DNA of 64,000 nucleotides. It comes from Streptomyces sp. CBMA29 (GTDB lineage Bacteria > Actinomycetota > Actinomycetes > Streptomycetales > Streptomycetaceae). Position numbers and translations under genes: made by a program. Every line of letters starts with the position of its first letter. Positions within the stretch are counted from its first letter, which is position 1. The stretch is from positions 1 to 64,000 of the forward strand of contig NZ_MECL01000009.1 in the NCBI RefSeq assembly GCF_014596445.1, written 5' to 3'. A model generated the notes under the pieces. The model saw nothing but the letters and a program-made list of their open reading frames with translations, was not told where the DNA came from and made no database searches. This document shows, piece after piece, positions 57,563 through 64,000 of this stretch.

Positions 57563-58783
57563 TCAGCGATCGGCGGCGCGTACGACGAGGGCCGAGTTGA
57601 ATCCGCCCTGGCCTCGGGCGAGCACCAGCGCGGTGCGTACGGACGCGGGGCGCGGGGCGCCGGCCACCAGGTCGATGTCGTACCGGTCGGCCAGGGCCGT
57701 GCCGATGGTCGGCGGGATCACGCCGTCGCGGATGCTCAGCAGTGCGGCGGCGACGTCCAGCGGCGCGGCGCCGGAGTAGAGGCGGCCGGTCATGGTCTTG
57801 GGCGCGGTCACCGGGACCCCGTGCGGACCGAAGGTCTTGGCGATGGCCTCGGCCTCGATACGGTCGAGTTCGGGGATCGCGGCGGCGTCCGCGAAGACCA
57901 CGTCCACCTCGTCGGGGCCGGCGCCCGCGTCCGACAGCGCTTCCTCGATGGCCCGTTCGATGCCCGGCGCTCGTCCGCTGCCCGGCCGGGGATCCATGGT
58001 GGCGGCGTGGCCGACGAGTTCGCCGTAGATGTTCCCCGCGCCGCGGGCCCGTGCGTGCTCGGCGTCCTCGACGACCAGCAACGCACCGCCCTCGCCCGGC
58101 ACATGGCCGCGGGCGGACGCGTCGAAGGGCAGGTAGGCGCGCTCGGCGTCGTCCCCGGCGGCCAGCCGTCCGCCGGCCAGTTGGGCCACCCACCCCCAGG
58201 AGCAGATCGACGCGTCGACGGCGCCGGCCACGACGACCGAAGTCCCCTTGCGGATCTGGCGCCTTGCCTGGGCGAGCGCGTCGAGGCCGCCCGCCTGGTC
58301 GCTGACGACCACGCTGCTGGGGCCGCGCAATCCGTGGCGGATGGAGATCTGCCCGCTGTTGACGGCGTAGAACCAGGCGAAGGACTGGTAGGCGGAGACG
58401 TACCGGCCGCCCTTGCTCCACAGGGCCTTGAGTTCGTTCTGGCCGAACTCGAAGCCGCCGGAGTGGCTGGCGGTGATCACCCCGGCCGCATAGGCGGGCA
58501 GTTCGGCGGCGTCGATCCCGGCGTCCTTCAGCGACCAGTCCGCGCCCACCAGGGCCAGTTGGGTCATCCGGTCGGTCTGCGGCAGCAGCCTGCTGGGCAG
58601 GTGCTCGCGGGCGTCGAAGCCGCCGATCTCACCGGCGAGGCGCGACGGGTAGTCCGAGGGGTCGAAGCGGGTGATCCGTCCGATGCCGCTGCGTCCTTCG
58701 AGGGTGGCGGCCCAGTACTCCTCCACGCCGAGGCCGTTGGGCGCGACGACACCGAGTCCGGTCACCACGGCGTGGGCGTTCAT
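57563..58783 (-). CDS. Chain length factor (KS-beta)
   Basis: A 406-residue ketosynthase-like protein with the active-site Cys replaced by Gln163 in [12 protein letters not shown], the KSQ signature of chain length factors. It pairs with KS-alpha and sets the chain length (decaketide expected for an angucycline). ATG 58783 overlaps the KS-alpha stop (ATGA). Confidence 0.96.
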   Translation of the reverse strand: MNAHAVVTGLGVVAPNGLGVEEYWAATLEGRSGIGRITRFDPSDYPSRLAGEIGGFDAREHLPSRLLPQTDRMTQLALVGADWSLKDAGIDAAELPAYAAGVITASHSGGFEFGQNELKALWSKGGRYVSAYQSFAWFYAVNSGQISIRHGLRGPSSVVVSDQAGGLDALAQARRQIRKGTSVVVAGAVDASICSWGWVAQLAGGRLAAGDDAERAYLPFDASARGHVPGEGGALLVVEDAEHARARGAGNIYGELVGHAATMDPRPGSGRAPGIERAIEEALSDAGAGPDEVDVVFADAAAIPELDRIEAEAIAKTFGPHGVPVTAPKTMTGRLYSGAAPLDVAAALLSIRDGVIPPTIGTALADRYDIDLVAGAPRPASVRTALVLARGQGGFNSALVVRAADR

Positions 58784-60060
58784 CGAGCGCTCCGATCCGG
58801 TCGGGCGAGCACCACCGCGCTCTGGAAGCCGCCGAAGCCGCTGCCGACCGACAGCACCGTGTCCGTACGCCAGTCGCGCGCGGTCAGCGGCACGTAGTCG
58901 AGGTCGCACTCCGGGTCCGGGTGGTGCAGATTGGCGGTGGGCGGTACGACGCTGTGCTCCATCGCCAGCACGGAGGCCGCGATCTCGATCGAGCCGATGG
59001 CGCCGAGCGAGTGGCCCACCATCGACTTGATGGAGCTGACCGGCGTCCGGTAGGCGTGGTCCCCGAGACTGCGCTTGAAGGCGGCGGTCTCGTGGCGGTC
59101 GTTCTGCTTGGTGCCGGAGCCGTGCGCGTTGATGTAGTCGATGTCCTCCGGACCGATCCTGGCCTCGTCGAGCGCCACCCGGATCGCCTCGGCCATCTCC
59201 GCGCCGTCCGGGCGCAGCCCGGTCATGTGGAAGGCGTTGGACCGGGTCGCGTAACCGGCGACCTCGGCGTAGACGTGGGCGCCCCTGCGGCGCGCGCTCT
59301 CCAGTTCCTCCAGGACGAACACGGCCGCCCCTTCGCCGAGTACGAAGCCGGTGCGGCTGGCGTCGAACGGCCGGGAGGCGTGCTCCGGGTCGTCGTTACG
59401 TGCCGTGGTGGCCTTGATCGCGTCGAAGCAGGCGACGGTGATGGGCGAGATCGGGGCGTCACTCGCCCCGGCGACGACCACGTCGGCCGCGCCGTCCCGG
59501 ATCAGGTCGGTCGCGTAGCCGACGGCGTCGAGGCCGGAGGTGCAGCCGGTGGAGACCACCGTGCCGGGTCCCTGCGCGCCCACGGCCCAGGCGACCTCGG
59601 TCGCGAAGGAACTGGGCACCAGGAAGTTGTAGAGGTGCGGGACCGCGTACTCGTGGTCGACGAGGTCCAGCCGTCCCCCGTCGCTGACCGCGCGGTACTC
59701 CTGGTCGAGGCCGGTGGTGGCGCCGACGGCGCTGCCGATGGTCACCCCGACCCGGTGCGGGTCGACCGAGTCGAAGTCCAGTCCGCTGTCCGCGACCGCC
59801 TCTCGGGCGGTGACCACCGCGAACTGCGCTGCGCGGTCCATCCGGCGGATCTCCTGCGGGGTGAGCCCGGACAGTTCGGCGTCGAAGTCCGCCTCGGCGG
59901 CGATCTGGGAGCGGAACGGCGCCGGGTCGAAGAACGAGATCCTGCGGGTCGCGGTGCGTCCGTCGGCCAGCAGTTGCCAGAAGTCCTTGACCCCGATGCC
60001 GCCGGGGGCCGTGACACCGACTCCGGTGATCACGACGCGGCGGCCGGCCGGCCGGCTCAC
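58780..60060 (-). CDS. Ketosynthase alpha (KS-alpha)
   Basis: A 426-residue beta-ketoacyl synthase with Cys173 ([15 protein letters not shown]), His313 ([12 protein letters not shown]) and His350 (SMVGHSLGA). It condenses malonyl-ACP units. The GTG at 60060 overlaps the cyclase stop (GTGA). The order cyclase-KS-CLF-ACP-KR-aromatase matches urdFABCDL. Confidence 0.97.
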   Translation of the reverse strand: MSRPAGRRVVITGVGVTAPGGIGVKDFWQLLADGRTATRRISFFDPAPFRSQIAAEADFDAELSGLTPQEIRRMDRAAQFAVVTAREAVADSGLDFDSVDPHRVGVTIGSAVGATTGLDQEYRAVSDGGRLDLVDHEYAVPHLYNFLVPSSFATEVAWAVGAQGPGTVVSTGCTSGLDAVGYATDLIRDGAADVVVAGASDAPISPITVACFDAIKATTARNDDPEHASRPFDASRTGFVLGEGAAVFVLEELESARRRGAHVYAEVAGYATRSNAFHMTGLRPDGAEMAEAIRVALDEARIGPEDIDYINAHGSGTKQNDRHETAAFKRSLGDHAYRTPVSSIKSMVGHSLGAIGSIEIAASVLAMEHSVVPPTANLHHPDPECDLDYVPLTARDWRTDTVLSVGSGFGGFQSAVVLARPDRSAR

Positions 60061-60383
60061 GAAGCGCTCCAGCGGTAGAAGCGCTGGGCCATCGCGTCGG
60101 CCGGCGAGCGCCAGGTGGCGGGGTCGTACGCCTCAATGTGCGGTTTGAGGTCGTCGCTGATCCGGATGAACCGCGGGTCGTCCTTGGCGGTCTCGATGCG
60201 CTCGCCGCCGTTCTCGGCGTCGAAATCCTGGAGGTGGAAGTACAGACCGCGGTACGAGAACAGCTCACGGCGGCGCGTGCCCATCAGATGCGGCATGTCG
60301 GTCCCGTCGAAGGCGCCGAATATGTGGGCGACCTCCTCGGCCGAGCCCAGGTTCATTCGGGCGACGATCAGTGTGCTGTGCAT
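60057..60383 (-). CDS. TcmI-family polyketide cyclase (UrdF/LanF type)
   Basis: A 108-residue dimeric alpha-beta-barrel cyclase: [37 protein letters not shown], ending MAQRFYRW. It closes the third and fourth rings that give the angular skeleton. ATG 60383 is two bases after the oxygenase stop. Confidence 0.94.
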   Translation of the reverse strand: MHSTLIVARMNLGSAEEVAHIFGAFDGTDMPHLMGTRRRELFSYRGLYFHLQDFDAENGGERIETAKDDPRFIRISDDLKPHIEAYDPATWRSPADAMAQRFYRWSAS

Positions 60384-60385
60384 CT

Positions 60386-61870
60386 CTACCTCTCTCGCGA
60401 ATCGAGTCGGGCGGGACCGAACCAGCGGTCCAGTGCCGCCGGAAGGTCGTCGTGGCTGCCGGGTCCGGCCCACGCCACATAGCCGTCGGGGCGGATCAGC
60501 ACCGCGGTGGTGCCGTCGAGCGGGTCGGGCCCGTCGCCGCGCGGGGCGGCGGTGACGATGTCGATCCGCTCGCGCCAGTCGGCCGCGCGGCGGCGCACGT
60601 GCGGGTTGTCGGCCAGGTCGAGCAGGACGCCGCGGCCGGAGTGCAGCAGCGCGGTGCTGCTGGTCGGTCGGCCCCGCACGCTGAGTCGCACATGCGGCAT
60701 CCGCGCCCCGAGGAGCGGATTGGGGCCGGGTCCTACGTCGTACCGGATCGCCAACCCGCTGACCTGCGCCGCGAGATGGCGGGTCACGTCGCTGTACGCG
60801 GTCAGCTCGGCGAGCACGTCACGCAGCGGCTGCGCCTCCTTGCCGCCGAGGATCAACTGGCTCTGCGCGCCGGTGTTGGCGAGCAACTGCCTGCCGACCT
60901 CGTGCCGTTCGGTGTGGTAGGTGTCGAGCAGGGACTGCGGCGCGGTGCCGCGCAGGACCGCCGCGAGCTTCCAGCCGAGGTTCACCGAGTCCTGGATGCT
61001 GGTGTTCATGCCCTGGCCGCCCGCGGGGAAGTGGATGTGGGCGGCGTCGCCGGTCAGCAGGACCCGGCCCCGGCGGTAGTCGGCGACCTGGCGTGCGGCG
61101 TCGGTGAAGGCGCTGATCCACACCGGCTCCGCGCCGGAGATGTCGTCCCCGGTGAGCCGCTTCCAGGTGTCGGCGACCTCGTGGAAGAGCGGCGGGCCGC
61201 TCCGCCTGCGCGGCGGTGTGCCGCGCTCGCCGACGATGACACGGTGCACGCCGCCCGCCAGCGGCGCGGACATCACCATGCCGCCGGCCGACAGTTCACC
61301 GGTCATGCGGGGCGCCACCTCGATGCCGCGGATGTCCGCGAGCAGCAGTTCGGTGGCGCCCGCGGTGCCGGGGAAGTCGAAGCCGCCGGCCTTGCGGACG
61401 GTGCTGCGCCCGCCGTCGGCCCCGATCAGGTAGTCCGCACGCAGCGTCCGCTCCCCGTCCGGGGTGCCGACGCGTACGGCGACGCACGCGTCCTCCTCCT
61501 GGTAGGAGCGGACCTCGTGACCGCGGCGGATCTCGGCGCCGAGTTCGAGCGCCCAGTTCTGCAGAACGGTCTCGGTGACGGACTGGGGCACGGTCTTGGC
61601 GCTGCGGTACGGGCCGTCGAGCACGCCGAGGTCCAGCGGGACCCCGCCGAAGTGGCCCTGCTCACTGGTCGTGAGATCACCGAAGCGGCGGAGCAGTCCG
61701 CGCTGGGCGAACGTCTCGACTGTTCGAATGGCCAACCCGATTCCGCGTGATTCCGCGGTGGGTCCGGAAAGGCGCTCCAAAACAATGACGTCAATACCGG
61801 CCAGCCGCAGTTCCCCGGCGAGTACGAGCCCGGCCGGTCCGGCACCCGCAATGATGACCGAAGCGCTCAT
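60386..61870 (-). CDS. FAD-dependent angucycline oxygenase (UrdE/PgaE/JadF-type)
   Basis: A 494-residue full-length aromatic hydroxylase: VIIAGAGPAGLVLAGEL, IGADGGRSTVRKAGG, RVLLTGDAAHIHFPAGGQGMN and the C-terminal thioredoxin-like domain (SSTALLHSGRGVLLDL). It performs C-12 hydroxylation and quinone formation in relatives. ATG 61870 has GGAGAGG 3 bases upstream. It is the first gene of the core operon, divergent from the JadR1-like gene. Confidence 0.94.
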   Translation of the reverse strand: MSASVIIAGAGPAGLVLAGELRLAGIDVIVLERLSGPTAESRGIGLAIRTVETFAQRGLLRRFGDLTTSEQGHFGGVPLDLGVLDGPYRSAKTVPQSVTETVLQNWALELGAEIRRGHEVRSYQEEDACVAVRVGTPDGERTLRADYLIGADGGRSTVRKAGGFDFPGTAGATELLLADIRGIEVAPRMTGELSAGGMVMSAPLAGGVHRVIVGERGTPPRRRSGPPLFHEVADTWKRLTGDDISGAEPVWISAFTDAARQVADYRRGRVLLTGDAAHIHFPAGGQGMNTSIQDSVNLGWKLAAVLRGTAPQSLLDTYHTERHEVGRQLLANTGAQSQLILGGKEAQPLRDVLAELTAYSDVTRHLAAQVSGLAIRYDVGPGPNPLLGARMPHVRLSVRGRPTSSTALLHSGRGVLLDLADNPHVRRRAADWRERIDIVTAAPRGDGPDPLDGTTAVLIRPDGYVAWAGPGSHDDLPAALDRWFGPARLDSRER

Positions 61871-62271
61871 ACACCTCTCCCATCTGAAAGGGCAATCGCG
61901 TCCGCCGGGTTTCCGTTGGACGCAAATATCGTCGGTCACGCCCCGCCCAGAATTCAAGCAAAAATCTCAAGGGTATCTGAAAATGACCGTCAGAGGAACG
62001 TCAAACCGTGTCTTCAGATTCCTCACACTCCGACCATGAAGCCGACGTCAGGCGCCACACCGCTCGACGGCGATTCATAAGTAACCGTCAAGGGACGTAC
62101 AGGTTTCTTGACCGAACACGACCGGCCACTCCGCCCCAACTGCACCTATGCGCCGGATAGTTGCGGGAACCTTGCAGGAGTATGAAATGTCCCGCCGGAT
62201 CTTCAAAGCGGGCCCGGCGGCCGCTAATCTGCCAAAGAAATTTGAGCGATCCCCATCGAGGTTGGAAAGTC
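61871..62271. promoter_or_regulatory. Divergent control region of the angucycline core operon
   Basis: A 401-base gap, locally richer in A/T, with no gene. CGTCA occurs at 61988-61992 and 61999-62003 (11-bp period, in CCGTCAGAGGAACGTCAAAC). A second cluster CGTCA-n5-CGTAC lies at 62086-62100, and one more CGTCA at 62046. Such phased direct repeats fit binding by an OmpR/PhoB-type activator, either the adjacent gene product or the one at 44368. Confidence 0.5.
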
Positions 62272-62958
62272 ATGCGGGTACTGGTAGCGGATTCCGACGC
62301 GATTGGGGTCGGCAGCCTGAGTACCGAGTTGCAGCGGCACGGATTCGACATCGAGCAGTGCGGCACCGGTGCGGAGGCGCTGGAGAAGTACTCCACGTTC
62401 GATTTCTTCCTCATCGACCTGGCGCTGCCCGACATGGACGGTCTCGAAGTGTGCCGATTGCTCCGGTCAGCGAGCGACATACCGATCATCGCCTTCACCG
62501 ACCCCGACACCGAACTCGACCGGATCCTGTGCTTACAGGCCGGTTGCGACGACTGCATGGCCAAGCCTTTCGGATACCGCGAACTCCACGCGCGTATCGA
62601 GGCCGTCCTGCGGCGTTCAGGACCGCAGCTCTCGGCCGCCGTCCGGTCGCAGCCGATCGTGATCGGCTCGCTGTGCGTCGACCCGGACACCCGGGAGGTC
62701 CGGGTGAACGGCCGGCTGATCAGGCTCACCCGGATCGAGTTCTGCCTGCTGCTCCAACTGGCGTCACAGCCGCAGACGGTCTTCACCCGTACGCAGTTGA
62801 TGGCCGATGTGTGGGGCTACCAGCACGACGGCCGCCCGCTGAGCGCGCGGGCGAGCCGCACCATCGACACCCATGTCAGCGCGCTGCGGAAGAAGTTGGG
62901 CGACCCAAGCTGGGTCGTCACGCTCCGCGGGATCGGGTTCCGGATGGGACACGGCTGA
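62272..62958 (+). CDS. OmpR/PhoB-type pathway activator (JadR1/LanI-like) with TTA codon
   Basis: A 228-residue receiver/winged-helix protein: Asp49 (LIDLALPDMDG), Thr76, Lys in AKPFG, output helix TIDTHVSALRKKLG and VTLRGIGFRMGHG. The strand-1 acidic pair is partly altered (ADSD). Codon 88 (62533-62535) is TTA, the only one noticed among cluster regulators, so translation should depend on the bldA tRNA. It is divergent from the core operon and a paralogue of the regulator at 44368. Confidence 0.92.
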   Translation: MRVLVADSDAIGVGSLSTELQRHGFDIEQCGTGAEALEKYSTFDFFLIDLALPDMDGLEVCRLLRSASDIPIIAFTDPDTELDRILCLQAGCDDCMAKPFGYRELHARIEAVLRRSGPQLSAAVRSQPIVIGSLCVDPDTREVRVNGRLIRLTRIEFCLLLQLASQPQTVFTRTQLMADVWGYQHDGRPLSARASRTIDTHVSALRKKLGDPSWVVTLRGIGFRMGHG

Positions 62959-63071
62959 ACGACTCCCGCCGCCCCCGTCACCCCACCACACCTCACCGCC
63001 GGAACACCCGTTCCGGTATCTCGCACCCCGGAACTCGCGTCCGGTACCTCTCGCCCGGAAGGCCCTGCCTC

Positions 63072-64000
63072 ATGCCCGGCTCACGCCACCAAGCCCACCT
63101 GCTCGCCACGGCCGTCGTCCTGTCGCTGACGCTGGCGGCCTGCTCGTCGTCGGACTCCACGTCCCCGTCGACCGACGGGAAGACGGCCAAGCCCCACGCG
63201 GGCGGTCATCTGACCTTCGCTCTGGGCTCGGACCCGATCTGCGTCGACCCGCACCAGGCGGCCACCAACGACGCGGTCTACGCCGCGCGCGGGCTGGTGG
63301 ACTCGCTCACCGACCAGGACGCGGCGACCGGAAAGATCGCCCCCTGGCTCGCCGCCTCCTGGGACGTGAGCCCGGACGCCTCGGCGTTCACCTTCCACCT
63401 GCGCGACGGCGCGACCTTCAGCGACGGCAGCGCGGTGGACGCGAACGCCGTGAAGGCCAACTTCGACGCCGTGGTGAAGCTCGGGGCGAAGTCGATCTTC
63501 GGATCCGGCTATCTCAGCGGCTACCGGAGCACCGAGGTGATCGACGCGCACACCGCCAAGGTCACCTTCGACCACCCCAACGCCCAGTTCCTCCAGGCCA
63601 CTTCCACCACCACGCTCGGTCTGCTGGCCCCCGCGAGCCTGAAGGGCGGCGCCGAGAAGCTGTGCGCGGGGCCGCTGATCGGCTCGGGCCCCTTCACCCT
63701 GGCGAGCTACACCCCGGGGCGCTCGGTGGAACTCAACCGGCGCGCCGACTACACCGGGGGTTCGGCCCTGTGGAAGCACAGCGGCCCCGCCTACCTGGAC
63801 AAGATCACCTTCAAGGTCGTACCGGAGTCGGGGGTGCGCACCGGCAGCCTGGAATCCGGGCAGGTCGACGCCATCGCCGGGGTCGCGCCGCAGGACGAAG
63901 CGGGCCTCACCGGCCAGGGCGCGAAGCTGCTGTCCCGTTCCAACCCCGGCGTCCCGGTCGCGCTGAGCGTCAACACCTCGCGGCCCCAGGCGGGCGACAT
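63072..64000 (+). CDS. Family-5 extracellular solute-binding lipoprotein (peptide/nickel type), 3' end outside window
   Basis: The frame is open from ATG 63072 (GGAAGG 9 bases upstream) to the window end, about 309 residues. A signal peptide with lipobox LAAC (Cys about residue 24) is followed by GGHLTFALGSDPICVDPHQA, the SBP family-5 entry motif, and TFSDGSAVDANAVKANFD. It is the binding component of an oligopeptide-type ABC importer. It lies 113 bases after the JadR1-like gene, so it is either the cluster edge or an unrelated neighbour. Confidence 0.9.
   Translation, partial: MPGSRHQAHLLATAVVLSLTLAACSSSDSTSPSTDGKTAKPHAGGHLTFALGSDPICVDPHQAATNDAVYAARGLVDSLTDQDAATGKIAPWLAASWDVSPDASAFTFHLRDGATFSDGSAVDANAVKANFDAVVKLGAKSIFGSGYLSGYRSTEVIDAHTAKVTFDHPNAQFLQATSTTTLGLLAPASLKGGAEKLCAGPLIGSGPFTLASYTPGRSVELNRRADYTGGSALWKHSGPAYLDKITFKVVPESGVRTGSLESGQVDAIAGVAPQDEAGLTGQGAKLLSRSNPGVPVALSVNTSRPQAGD

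Noticed and set aside
63072..64000. Peptide-binding lipoprotein as part of the polyketide cluster
   Set aside because: It is only partly visible, has no polyketide link, and family-5 binding proteins are common housekeeping transporters; the cluster edge is left open.

Overview
The window is high-GC actinomycete DNA, almost certainly from a Streptomyces or close relative. The evidence is strong G/C at third codon positions, many GTG and some TTG starts, ATGA/GTGA-coupled operons, an isorenieratene-type crt locus, a type II polyketide cluster, and a rare TTA (bldA-type) codon in a pathway regulator. Both edges cut through genes. No tRNA, rRNA, CRISPR array, phage or insertion sequence was seen.

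Layout. (1) 1-4119: end of a carotenoid locus: a Rieske protein (crtV position), crtU, a crtT remnant with its catalytic core deleted, and crtY. (2) 4357-16231: one long minus-strand block for an aromatic ring-hydroxylation and meta-cleavage pathway. It comprises an IclR regulator, extradiol dioxygenase, four-component HcaEFCD-like dioxygenase, hydrolase, dihydrodiol dehydrogenase, an MFS carrier and the hydratase/acetaldehyde dehydrogenase/aldolase trio that ends in pyruvate and acetyl-CoA. (3) 16342-18566: a TetR regulator facing an MFS exporter. (4) 18768-34832: a catabolic island around a GntR/FCD regulator. It has a binding-protein-dependent importer, an SDR and FAH-family hydrolase, a C45 (acyltransferase-type) hydrolase, a bicupin, a metal amidohydrolase, an Asp/Glu-racemase-like protein, a class II aldolase, a DUF1537 acid-sugar kinase, and a phosphotriesterase-family protein flanked by two DJ-1/PfpI proteins. 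Near-identical palindromes around TGTC-W-GACA sit at several of its promoters. (5) 34930-39312: unrelated genes (Ser-rich repeat protein, GCS2 ligase, small hypothetical, MFS, WYL regulator). (6) 39565-62958: a type II polyketide cluster whose core gene order (oxygenase, cyclase, KS-alpha, CLF, ACP, KR, aromatase/cyclase, oxygenase, reductase) matches angucycline clusters such as urdamycin. Its accessory genes are an acyl-CoA carboxylase beta and epsilon subunit, two double-ABM proteins, an LLM oxygenase, an ActVA-5-like oxygenase, an FMN reductase, two exporters and four regulators. (7) 63072-end: start of a family-5 peptide-type binding lipoprotein.

How it works together. Region 2 should take an aryl substrate to a cis-dihydrodiol, a catechol, a ring-fission product and then central metabolites, probably under IclR control. 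Region 4 looks like import plus stepwise hydrolysis, oxidation and phosphorylation of an unidentified, probably amide- or lactone-linked sugar-acid compound under one GntR repressor; no characterised system with this whole gene set comes to mind. Region 6 makes malonyl-CoA, builds and folds the angucycline skeleton and then oxidises it heavily; no glycosyltransferase or deoxysugar gene is visible here.
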